A stretch of DNA of 58,035 nt. Origin: JAOAFX01 sp965649105. Its GTDB lineage: Bacteria > Hydrothermota > Tepidihabitantia > SM23-42 > JAOAFX01. A program made the translations under genes and the position numbers. Shown piece by piece: positions 9,316-16,865 of this stretch (positions are counted from its first letter, which is position 1; each line of letters starts with the position of its first letter). Below the pieces are notes generated by a model, which saw nothing but the letters and a program-made list of their open reading frames with translations, did not search any database and was not told the DNA's origin. The stretch covers positions 1-58,035 of the forward strand of contig CBFGJP010000004.1 of assembly GCA_965649105.1 (NCBI GenBank), read 5' to 3'.

Positions 9316-9794
9316 TTGTCATCGGTGGTTCCAATTTCCCGCAGGACAAAGGTAAAATAATTTGGTTTTTTGGGTTTCCTATGTAATTTCATATTGGCGG
9401 CCTGGAGTGTTCTGTTGCCTTTGCGATTATTGCATTCAAGGCAGGCACACACAAGATTTTCCCAGGAGTCATCACCACCCAGCGCCTTGGGAATTACATG
9501 GTCGGTCGTCATCTGTCCACCTTTTTTCCCGCAATACTGACATTCATTATTATCCCGTTTGAGAATATTCTTTTTATTGAGTGGAATATCTTTTCTTTTT
9601 ATCTGGACATAATATTTTAATCTTAAGACCGACGGAACAGGAATTTCGTAGTTGATCGAATGGACCGCCTTATTTCGATCATTCTCAATCAAATCAACTT
9701 TTCCCAAAATGAGTAGGGTAATTGCCCGGCGCAACTTCAACACCGTGAGTGGTTCGTAATTCTGATTTAACAATAGCACCGGTTTCTGTAACAT
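9288..9794 (-). CDS. HNH endonuclease
   Basis: 168-aa HNH nuclease of the widespread stand-alone bacterial type. Zinc-binding CxxC pairs C85/C88 and C118/C121 flank the catalytic DH (D98-H99, TTDHVIPKALGG) and N113, with N123 in CNNRKGN. The N-terminal half (LLLNQNYEPLTVLKLRRA) is the conserved domain seen in housekeeping HNH proteins of many phyla, not that of a mobile intron or restriction enzyme. The biological role of this subfamily is not established. It sits between a small membrane protein gene and the BamA-like gene, with 3-nt and overlapping junctions. Confidence 0.85.
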   Translation of the reverse strand: MLQKPVLLLNQNYEPLTVLKLRRAITLLILGKVDLIENDRNKAVHSINYEIPVPSVLRLKYYVQIKRKDIPLNKKNILKRDNNECQYCGKKGGQMTTDHVIPKALGGDDSWENLVCACLECNNRKGNRTLQAANMKLHRKPKKPNYFTFVLREIGTTDDKWRPYLFQS

Positions 9795-9797
9795 ATT

Positions 9798-10178
9798 TTA
9801 TAAACCCGCTCTTACAGGCATTATTACATCAATGACGAGATGTCGGGAATAAGTATAAAAGCCAAAAATATTTGAAGAATCATTGTATGCAACATAGATT
9901 CTAAAGGAATCGGGTATGGTTCGGTCAATTACTATAGTATCATATTGAGGATTGAGCTGGAGTTTAATTTCTCTGAATTCAGCGAGAAGGTCATTGATTA
10001 TTTCGGCGTCGGGTTTTAAAGGACCGATTTTTACTGCATCTTCAACCTTATTTTTTGCGGCTGAATAAGTAAACTGTATTCTGAATATTTGATAGCCAAT
10101 ATATCCAATAAGCAACAGCAATATTATCAGAAAGATTACGCTGAATCCCGAGATACCTTTTGAATAACGAATAGCCAT
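9798..10178 (-). CDS. Small single-pass membrane protein, unknown function
   Basis: 126 aa. The N-terminus MAIRYSKGISGFSV is followed by one strongly hydrophobic segment (about 15-33) and a soluble C-terminal domain containing KIGPLKPDAEIINDLLAEFREIK and short beta-like stretches. The short basic leader and GF before the hydrophobic stretch recall type IV pilin or pseudopilin N-termini, but no clear prepilin peptidase site with Glu+5 is present. A simple signal-anchor protein is the safer reading. A good Shine-Dalgarno (GGGAGG) precedes the ATG. It lies between the TPR lipoprotein gene and the HNH gene. Confidence 0.65.
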   Translation of the reverse strand: MAIRYSKGISGFSVIFLIILLLLIGYIGYQIFRIQFTYSAAKNKVEDAVKIGPLKPDAEIINDLLAEFREIKLQLNPQYDTIVIDRTIPDSFRIYVAYNDSSNIFGFYTYSRHLVIDVIMPVRAGL

Positions 10179-10216
10179 ATTTGCCTCCCTTTATTTTTCT
10201 TTAAAAAGATAAAAGT

Positions 10217-11410
10217 TCATTTTTTTCTACCTTCAATAAACCAGATATCTTCTTCTAATTGTTTTATCCAGACTTCGCATCTTTCAATCTCAGTCCTTAC
10301 ATAAGAAGCAAACTGACTATCATCCTTTGCTTGCTTATAATAATTCTCAGCCTGTCTAAGGAGATTGAGTGCTGCCTTTGCTTCACCAATAGTTGATTTA
10401 TTTTTCTTCTTGTCAAAGACTGCTTTTCTCTGGGCGCCTCTCCGTTCATAAATGTCACCCAATAGCACATAGGCATAGTTATTATCTGAAGAGAGCTTTA
10501 ACGCGTCGCGTACCATATTCTCGGCTTCATTAAGTTTGCCCTTGCTTATCTGCAAATCGGCAAGATAAAGGATGGGCAATGGATTATCCGGGGCAAGTTT
10601 TTTTGCTTCCAGATATTCTTTTTCCGCATTGGCATATTTTTTTTGTTTGGCATAGATTGAGCCCAGCTGGAGACGGTAGAAATAGTAATCAGGCTTTTTG
10701 GTAATTAAAAAATTATACTCCGTGATTGCCTTATCATAGTATTTTAAATCAAGATATGTCTTTGCCAACAATTCCCTTACATCCACTGCCTCAGGTTTTT
10801 TCCCCCTTAGTGTTTCCAGATAATTTACTGCTTTATCCGGTTCGCCTTTATCAATATAGATATTTGCTATCGCTTTAATCGCAACAAGGTTATCGGGTTC
10901 AAATTTTAATGCCCTGGAGTAATACCATAGTGCTTTATCATAATCTTTGATTTTGGTATAAACAAAACCAAGTCCATTGAGAATATTTACATTTGTAGAA
11001 TCAAATTGATAGGCAGTCAGATATTCGCTTATTGCCTCACCGTATTTTTTCTGGTCAGTATAGAGTGCTGCAAGCCCTTCGTAAGCCCGGGTATCCTTGG
11101 GTTCAATTTTTTGAGCATGATTATATACCGATTCAGCAGCGGCATATTCATGTTTTGCTCGGTAAATCTGAGCAATTGCTATATACGCTCCATAAAATTT
11201 GGAATTTAATTTTACTGCTTCATTAAAATGAGACAATGCCTCATCATATTTAACCTGTTTTAAATATTCATAGCCGATTGAATATTCTTCTTGTGCCTTT
11301 GCCTTTGCATCTTCAGTCGGTTCCGGTTCGGTTTTTTGAACAGGTTGCGTGGCAACACAGGCTAATAGGATTAAGCCTATTATTGAAAATAAAACAATCT
11401 TCCCTTTCAT
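10217..11410 (-). CDS. TPR-repeat lipoprotein
   Basis: 397-aa exported lipoprotein. The signal peptide ends in lipobox LLAC with Cys at 18, followed by a Pro/Glu-rich linker and about eight tetratricopeptide repeats from residue 40 to 330 (for example EEYSIGYEYLKQVKYDEAL and NNYAYVLLGDIYERRG), then a charged helical tail. Such proteins act as scaffolds for envelope complexes. The ATG has a strong Shine-Dalgarno (AAAGGAG). The gene begins only 38 nt downstream of the tRNA-Ala gene in the same orientation and no separate promoter is obvious between them, so co-transcription with the tRNA is likely. Confidence 0.85.
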   Translation of the reverse strand: MKGKIVLFSIIGLILLACVATQPVQKTEPEPTEDAKAKAQEEYSIGYEYLKQVKYDEALSHFNEAVKLNSKFYGAYIAIAQIYRAKHEYAAAESVYNHAQKIEPKDTRAYEGLAALYTDQKKYGEAISEYLTAYQFDSTNVNILNGLGFVYTKIKDYDKALWYYSRALKFEPDNLVAIKAIANIYIDKGEPDKAVNYLETLRGKKPEAVDVRELLAKTYLDLKYYDKAITEYNFLITKKPDYYFYRLQLGSIYAKQKKYANAEKEYLEAKKLAPDNPLPILYLADLQISKGKLNEAENMVRDALKLSSDNNYAYVLLGDIYERRGAQRKAVFDKKKNKSTIGEAKAALNLLRQAENYYKQAKDDSQFASYVRTEIERCEVWIKQLEEDIWFIEGRKK

Positions 11411-11448
11411 TTTTTCTCCTTTCTTTATTTATATTTATTTATTTTTAA

Positions 11449-11521
11449 TGGAGCCGACGGGATTCGAACCCGCGACCTCTTGACTGCCAGTCAAGCGCTC
11501 TCCCAACTGGGCTACGGCCCC
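11449..11521 (-). tRNA. tRNA-Ala (GGC anticodon)
   Basis: Read on the minus strand, a full cloverleaf can be drawn. The acceptor stem GGGGCCG/CGGCTCC has A73 and the alanine identity pair G3-U70. The anticodon stem CTTGA/TCAAG encloses CTGGCAG with anticodon GGC, and the T arm is GCGGG-TTCGAAT-CCCGT. The 3' CCA is not encoded. In the D stem (GCCC/GAGC), position 12 is C instead of the usual T, giving a C12-A23 mismatch. Confidence 0.95.
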
Positions 11522-11537
11522 ATATTTAATACATACA

Positions 11538-11565
11538 ATTTTATCCAGTCTGGAGAAATTGTCAA
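11538..11565 (-). promoter_or_regulatory. Promoter of tRNA-Ala (and probably the TPR lipoprotein operon)
   Basis: Minus-strand TTGACA (11560-11565) and TAAAAT (11538-11543) with a 16-bp spacer; the predicted start is about 10 nt before the mature tRNA 5' end at 11521. It is divergent from the promoter at 11578-11605. Confidence 0.75.
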
Positions 11566-11577
11566 TACTTAATTTAG

Positions 11578-11605
11578 TTGACAAACTGCGCTTTTTATAT
11601 ATTCT
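11578..11605 (+). promoter_or_regulatory. Leaderless promoter for the 11612 operon
   Basis: TTGACA (11578-11583), 16-bp spacer and TATTCT (11600-11605); six nucleotides later comes the GTG at 11612. There is no room for a Shine-Dalgarno, which supports GTG as the start of a leaderless message. Confidence 0.6.
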
Positions 11606-11611
11606 TTATTT

Positions 11612-12331
11612 GTGCAATTGCTCTTCGTAATATTTCTTCTTGAACCATTTCGTACTATTGAATTGCCCGTCAGATGCCAGAAACTTGAATATTATGAAGG
11701 GATGTTTTATTTAATTCAAAAAAACAACAGGGGAATAGTCAGAGTTGATACTTTGAACAATGTGCAAAATATATCGATTGAAGGGAATGTAAATAATTGC
11801 ATTTACGGATTTAATCTGACCCCTTTTTATATTTATTTGAATATGATGGGCGGGATCTTTAAATTGGCTATCAATACCGGACTTATAGAAAATATTTATA
11901 AAGGTGATGTGGTTTCTTTTGTCTTAACTGATGCTGAAGAGATAGTTCTCGCCGACCGATTGGAAAAAGAAGTTTTATTTTTAGATCGCCAGTACCAAAT
12001 TCGATTAATGAAAAAGAATCTCAATATAGTTGATATGGATTATTTTGACCATCGAGTTTATCTTTTAACAAGAAAAGAAATTATTGTGTTTGATGAATAT
12101 GGGAATGTGGTTCAAAAAATAAAAATTTTACCAGGAAGCGAACGAATATTGGTTGCCGAAAAAATTTATCTTTTTACCCCGGGGCAAAAGACTGTCCTTG
12201 TTAAAGAAGGCAAATGGCAAAGGATTGAATTAAGCAGCCCATTTATTGATTTAAATAAAAACGAAAATTTTATTTTTACCCTAAGCCAGTATGGCGATTC
12301 TATTTATATTTATAATAAATCAGATTTCTGA
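11612..12331 (+). CDS. Exported beta-propeller-like protein, unknown function
   Basis: 239 aa starting at GTG 11612, chosen because the promoter ends only 6 nt upstream. A short hydrophobic N-terminus (QLLFVIFLL) suggests export. The rest consists of short beta-strand blocks with recurring hydrophobic-Asp/Asn patterns (MFYLIQKNNRGIVRVDTLNN; EIIVFDEYGNVVQKIKIL) like an NHL or WD-type propeller fragment, but no family is recognised. Its last 41 nt overlap the start of the large outer-membrane gene, so the two are probably translated together and may form a periplasm/outer-membrane pair (inference). Confidence 0.6.
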   Translation: MQLLFVIFLLEPFRTIELPVRCQKLEYYEGMFYLIQKNNRGIVRVDTLNNVQNISIEGNVNNCIYGFNLTPFYIYLNMMGGIFKLAINTGLIENIYKGDVVSFVLTDAEEIVLADRLEKEVLFLDRQYQIRLMKKNLNIVDMDYFDHRVYLLTRKEIIVFDEYGNVVQKIKILPGSERILVAEKIYLFTPGQKTVLVKEGKWQRIELSSPFIDLNKNENFIFTLSQYGDSIYIYNKSDF

Positions 12332-15002
12332 ATCAGATACTTTATACCAACTTGATTCAGTTTATTACAATTTCCGATTGATTGTTATCGATACGGGTTT
12401 GGTAATGGATACAACCTATATACAGGTTTCTGAAAAAAAAGATGAGATTCCTAAGGATCGATTAAAAATTAGTGGGACAAAGGATTTTTCTTTTGACATT
12501 GAAGAAGGTTTTGACCAGGGATTGAAACTTTATGTGGGGGGAGAGGTAGAAGGTGTTAAGATAAGGGGTGCACTATCTGACCAGGGGATAGATGTTCCGA
12601 CCCGAAGGATTTCCGACATTGAAAAAATGAAACTCGAAATCTGGTCAAGAAATTTTTATGGGGGTCTGGGTGATCTCAGTCTGGCATTGCCGTTTGAGAT
12701 AAACAATGAGATCAGTGGTGTGAGAATGGGTTTTATTCAGCAGGAAAATAATATCAACTTTTCTTATGCCCTTAATCGCGGGAAATACCGCCGGATTGAA
12801 TTTGACGGTGAAGAAGGGAAACAGGGTCCATATTTTCTTTCCGGCAGGGTTGTTTATAATTCGGAAAAAGTTTATTTTTCCGACCTTATGAATTCGGCAA
12901 GAATTTTAATGGTGGATGTGGATTATAACATCGACTACGAACAGGGCATAATTAACTTCACCAATAAAAATATAATCACCGCAAATACCCACATCATTAT
13001 AGAATACATGGAGACGACCGAAGATTACACAAATATCTATCAGGAACTGGATGCACAATATCGGGTCAAAGATTTTCAGTTTAATTCTATTTTTCATCGC
13101 ACCTATGATGATTATAACAGTCCGCTCGGATTTCAGTTAAATTCAGAAGAGATCGAGAGTTTAAAAGTCAGCGGTGATAGTTCAAGGGTGAGACATATTT
13201 ATGCAGACACTTCATCATCCGGCAATTATGATCTGATCGACGGAAGATTCGTTTATGTTGGCGAAGGCAATGGGCATTATCGGGTTTCTTTTTTCTATGT
13301 GGGTGAGAATAAGGGAGAATATAGATACGATGCGAGAATCAAGGGGTTTGTTTATACCGGAGAAAATCTGGGCAATTATACCCCTGAGAAATATATTACC
13401 CTGCCTGCGGACAATCAATTTTATGGATTCAGTCTGAAACATCGTGTTGGATTTTCGGGGAGATTTTACAGTTCAAAGGTCGATAAAAATAAATTTTCGC
13501 TTTTAGATGATGAGAATAATACCGCAAAGGGATATGAATTGAATTTAGAGAGAATAATGGGTATCTTTTTAATTATGAGCAAATATGTAAATTACGATCA
13601 AGACCTTTATCAGCCCAAAGGCAGGCAGGATATGAATTATAATTATGAGTGGAATACTACCGAACCTTTAAATGAACTTTTCCAGTTAAATTCCAAAATA
13701 AGACCCGGGGAAAATTTTGAAATTGATATGGGCTATGGGCTCCTGAATCGCCAACACCAAAAGAGGTCTGTTTATTTAAAACCGCTTTTTTTCTATGGCG
13801 GTTATGAAGATATTGATACAATCAATAAATATATCATTGGTATGAGAAAGCAGCTAAGCAATTTTTCATTTTATACCCAGTATTTAAATCAGGAAGGTGA
13901 ACATTATACAGAGTGCAGGACAAATTATCTCTTTCAAAAGGATAAGTCCATCGTTATATCAGGAAATTATGAAAGAAGCAAAAACGGTAGGGCAGTCCTT
14001 ACAAAACTTGATTTTTCAACAAAGCCGCTCAGTGCCTCATTAGGCACTCGATTTTTTAATGATACTACATTCATATTTTTAAATACCGGTTTAAATATTT
14101 ACTATAAAAATTTCCGGCTTAGCGGTGAACTGGAGCAATCGCAGAGATATACCCAGAAAAAAGATGAGATTTATGTAAAGGTTCCTTCTGGAACTGGAGA
14201 TTATGTCTATGACCCAATAACGCAGACCTATATTCCGAAGGAGAAGGGTGATTATATCAAACAGACGGTGCTACTGCAGGAATTTCAGCGGGTTAAGAGC
14301 AGGAGGTATAATCTTGAGCCTGATTTTTCTTATGGCATATTTGATACAAAGGCAAGACTTTTTTATCTTGATGAAGAAAATTATACCAATCGTCGGGAAG
14401 AGATATTTGTCAACCTTACAACAGATGAGAAACACCTTGAGATAAATTTCCAGGAAGCATTTTCAAAGGATGGGCGTTATGCACTCGAGCCCCTCTTTCA
14501 ATCCCAATATCGGTTTTCTTTAAACCCGGGTTATAAGAAATTTTATAATTATTATTCATTAGAATATCGCAGTGAAAAATGGCATACATTTCTAAGGGAA
14601 GAAAGAACTGAGTACGGTTTGGCAATGGATTTAGAAGTGATTGAAAACCCTCAGGTGAAGCCTTTCGCTGGTTATAAATACAGCAAGATTTTTTCTGAAT
14701 TCTTTCCGGATTTGATATTTCTTTTGCAGACACCTTCGGCAGGTTTGCTTTTAGGGAGACCAATAAAAGATCAGGGGCGGATTGAATTGACCGGGGAATT
14801 GATTTATCATAAATACAATGTGGAAGATGTTCCTTATTTATTCAGTGCAAATGAGCCTCCAGGTTTGACAAAGATATTTAATCTCAGTGGTTCTTTAGGG
14901 ATAGGTAATAATACAACTTTCAGTTTAATATATCGGATCCAGTTTCCGCCTGGTGAGTCACCAATGCAAAATTTAAAATTCCAGACAAGGATAAAATTCT
15001 GA
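12291..15002 (+). CDS. Large outer-membrane protein with cell-surface strand repeats
   Basis: 903 aa with a short hydrophobic N-terminus and no soluble enzyme motifs. The region around 180-240 (GPYFLSGRVVYNSEKVYF, then DYNIDYEQGIINFTN and IIIEY) matches a recurring module of giant outer-membrane proteins in FCB-like bacteria. Residues 321-363 hold three tandem copies of a Y-V/T-GE-G/N-x-G-x-Y motif (YVGEGNGHY, YVGENKGEY, YTGENLGNY). From about 390 to the end, alternating aromatic strands suggest a large barrel ending NLKFQTRIKF. It is the second gene of an operon with a methyltransferase and QueA. A SprA-like translocation role is possible but unproven. Confidence 0.65.
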   Translation: MAILFIFIINQISESDTLYQLDSVYYNFRLIVIDTGLVMDTTYIQVSEKKDEIPKDRLKISGTKDFSFDIEEGFDQGLKLYVGGEVEGVKIRGALSDQGIDVPTRRISDIEKMKLEIWSRNFYGGLGDLSLALPFEINNEISGVRMGFIQQENNINFSYALNRGKYRRIEFDGEEGKQGPYFLSGRVVYNSEKVYFSDLMNSARILMVDVDYNIDYEQGIINFTNKNIITANTHIIIEYMETTEDYTNIYQELDAQYRVKDFQFNSIFHRTYDDYNSPLGFQLNSEEIESLKVSGDSSRVRHIYADTSSSGNYDLIDGRFVYVGEGNGHYRVSFFYVGENKGEYRYDARIKGFVYTGENLGNYTPEKYITLPADNQFYGFSLKHRVGFSGRFYSSKVDKNKFSLLDDENNTAKGYELNLERIMGIFLIMSKYVNYDQDLYQPKGRQDMNYNYEWNTTEPLNELFQLNSKIRPGENFEIDMGYGLLNRQHQKRSVYLKPLFFYGGYEDIDTINKYIIGMRKQLSNFSFYTQYLNQEGEHYTECRTNYLFQKDKSIVISGNYERSKNGRAVLTKLDFSTKPLSASLGTRFFNDTTFIFLNTGLNIYYKNFRLSGELEQSQRYTQKKDEIYVKVPSGTGDYVYDPITQTYIPKEKGDYIKQTVLLQEFQRVKSRRYNLEPDFSYGIFDTKARLFYLDEENYTNRREEIFVNLTTDEKHLEINFQEAFSKDGRYALEPLFQSQYRFSLNPGYKKFYNYYSLEYRSEKWHTFLREERTEYGLAMDLEVIENPQVKPFAGYKYSKIFSEFFPDLIFLLQTPSAGLLLGRPIKDQGRIELTGELIYHKYNVEDVPYLFSANEPPGLTKIFNLSGSLGIGNNTTFSLIYRIQFPPGESPMQNLKFQTRIKF

Positions 15003-15823
15003 TGGCTGATAAATATCGCGAATTTTACGAACTTGCCGGTAAGCGCTATCCTGAAGATAAATTGACCTATTCAAGTTTGAGCGGAATAATGAGGAAGAAA
15101 TGGGTGTTAAAGAAAATGGCACAGTTGCCCGGGGGTATCCTACTTGATTGCGGTTGCAATATCGGACGGCTTTCTTCAGGATGGAAAAAGGGGATGGTTA
15201 TCGGAATTGATATTGCATATTCTTTGCTTGCACGGGGCAAAAAAATTTTCCCCTATATAAATTTTATTCAGGGTGATTTGCGAAACATTGAATTTTTTAA
15301 GGCAGATTCAATAGATAATGCAATTGCGATTGAGGTTATTGAGCATCTTGACGATGTAGATGATTTTCTTATTGGATTATTTAACATCCTCAAAAGCGGT
15401 GGCATGGTATTAATCACGACCCCTTCTTATTCAAAAAAACGTCCAATTATGACAAAACTTGGTGTTCTCAGGAGTTTCGGGATAAAATTTGGTGTGGAGG
15501 GTGAAAGTTATCTTCATACTGCTTATAGACCCAGCGAATTAAAAATACTTGTTGAAAAATTCGGTTTTAAAATTATTGAGTGGGGTAGTTTTGAATTTGA
15601 ATCACGGGGTTGGGTCAAACCTTTTACTATATTAACACGCATATTTGAATATATTTCTGGTAGATTTTTCCCTTCTTCATTGCTAAATATTTTATTTGTT
15701 GAATATCTTAATAGAATTGAGGTTGACAGTTTTTTTATACTTGATACATTCGGTTTAGGTAGACTAATAAAATTATTTTTTAAAGAAGGAAGGCGCTCTT
15801 ATGTGCTGGCAAAAAAGCCTTAG
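15002..15823 (+). CDS. Class I SAM-dependent methyltransferase
   Basis: 273 aa. Rossmann-type methyltransferase core: motif I ILLDCGCNIGRL (about 46-57), acidic residue at VIGID after strand 2, GDLRN for the adenine pocket, and motif IV/post-I IEVIEHLDDVDDF near 118-130 followed by LKSGGMVLITTPS. This is the UbiE/Methyltransf_11 style often seen for small-molecule or sugar-linked substrates; the substrate is not determinable. The ATG shares one base with the upstream TGA (TGATG), indicating coupling to the outer-membrane protein gene. The C-terminal 80 residues are more hydrophobic and may contact membrane or lipid. Confidence 0.8.
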   Translation: MADKYREFYELAGKRYPEDKLTYSSLSGIMRKKWVLKKMAQLPGGILLDCGCNIGRLSSGWKKGMVIGIDIAYSLLARGKKIFPYINFIQGDLRNIEFFKADSIDNAIAIEVIEHLDDVDDFLIGLFNILKSGGMVLITTPSYSKKRPIMTKLGVLRSFGIKFGVEGESYLHTAYRPSELKILVEKFGFKIIEWGSFEFESRGWVKPFTILTRIFEYISGRFFPSSLLNILFVEYLNRIEVDSFFILDTFGLGRLIKLFFKEGRRSYVLAKKP

Positions 15824-15826
15824 GAT

Positions 15827-16840
15827 ATGAAATTACAAGAATTTTATTATGAATTGCCCGAGGGACTGATTGCCCAGTATCCGCTTGAGAATAGGGCAGA
15901 GGCACGGTTATTGGTTTTGAATAGGAATACTGGTGAAATGCTCCATCGCCGTTTTTATGAAATATTAGATTATTTTTCAAAAGGTGATATTCTTGTTCTA
16001 AATGATACAAAGGTTTTTAAAGCACGATTATTAGGTAGAAAAGAGACCGGTGCCCGGATTGATATTCTGGTGATTTCATACAAAGGCAATGAATGTACTG
16101 CACTGATTAATCCAGGTCGAAGGATCCGTGATAATACAAAGATCATCTTTAGTGATGATTTTTCTGCCTGGGTTAGAAATAGAGAAAAAGGGAAATACTA
16201 TCTTGAATTTAACGGTAGAGTTGAAGATATAATAGCACATTTGGGCAAAGTTCCCCTGCCACATTACATAAAAAGACCTGCGGAAAATCTTGATGAGAGA
16301 GAATATCAAACAATTTATGCACAGAAGACCGGTTCAATTGCAGCACCGACTGCGGGATTACATTTTACTAAAGAACTGCTTGATGAACTAAAAAACATTG
16401 GTGTGGAGATTGTATATATCACACTCCATATCGGTCCTGGCACATTTAAACCAATACGGACAGAAAATATTGAAAATCATTTTATGGACCCCGAATATGT
16501 TGAGGTTTCTGAGGAAACAGCAGAAACGATAAATGCTGGAGATAGAATAATTGGTGTGGGTACCTCAGTAACACGAGCACTTGAATATATCGCAGGCAAA
16601 AATGTAAACTCAAGTAAAAAAATCACTCCGTTTTCGGGCTGGGCTGAACTATTTATTTATCCGAGTTATAAATTTAAGGTTATAGACTGCCTTATTACAA
16701 ATTTCCATCTGCCCTGTTCAACACCACTTTTACTCGTCTGTGCCTTTGCCGGCAAGGATTTGATATTTAAGGCATACAAAGAAGCGATTCAACAAAAATA
16801 TCGTTTTTTATCTTATGGCGATGCGATGCTCATAATTTGA
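15827..16840 (+). CDS. queA: S-adenosylmethionine:tRNA ribosyltransferase-isomerase (queuosine synthesis)
   Basis: QueA transfers and isomerises the ribosyl part of SAM onto 7-aminomethyl-7-deazaguanine in tRNA, giving epoxyqueuosine. The 337-aa protein has the family hallmarks in order: FYYELPEGLIAQYPLENR at the N-terminus, ILVLNDTKVFKARL near 53-66, GSIAAPTAGLHFT near 165-178, HIGPGTFKP and NFHLPCSTPLLLV. A Shine-Dalgarno-like TTAGGAT overlaps the upstream stop, and the ATG lies 3 nt after it. It is the last gene of the 11612 operon. No other queuosine genes or tgt are nearby. Confidence 0.95.
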   Translation: MKLQEFYYELPEGLIAQYPLENRAEARLLVLNRNTGEMLHRRFYEILDYFSKGDILVLNDTKVFKARLLGRKETGARIDILVISYKGNECTALINPGRRIRDNTKIIFSDDFSAWVRNREKGKYYLEFNGRVEDIIAHLGKVPLPHYIKRPAENLDEREYQTIYAQKTGSIAAPTAGLHFTKELLDELKNIGVEIVYITLHIGPGTFKPIRTENIENHFMDPEYVEVSEETAETINAGDRIIGVGTSVTRALEYIAGKNVNSSKKITPFSGWAELFIYPSYKFKVIDCLITNFHLPCSTPLLLVCAFAGKDLIFKAYKEAIQQKYRFLSYGDAMLII

Positions 16841-16865
16841 ATAATTTTTTAACGCCGATTGAGAT

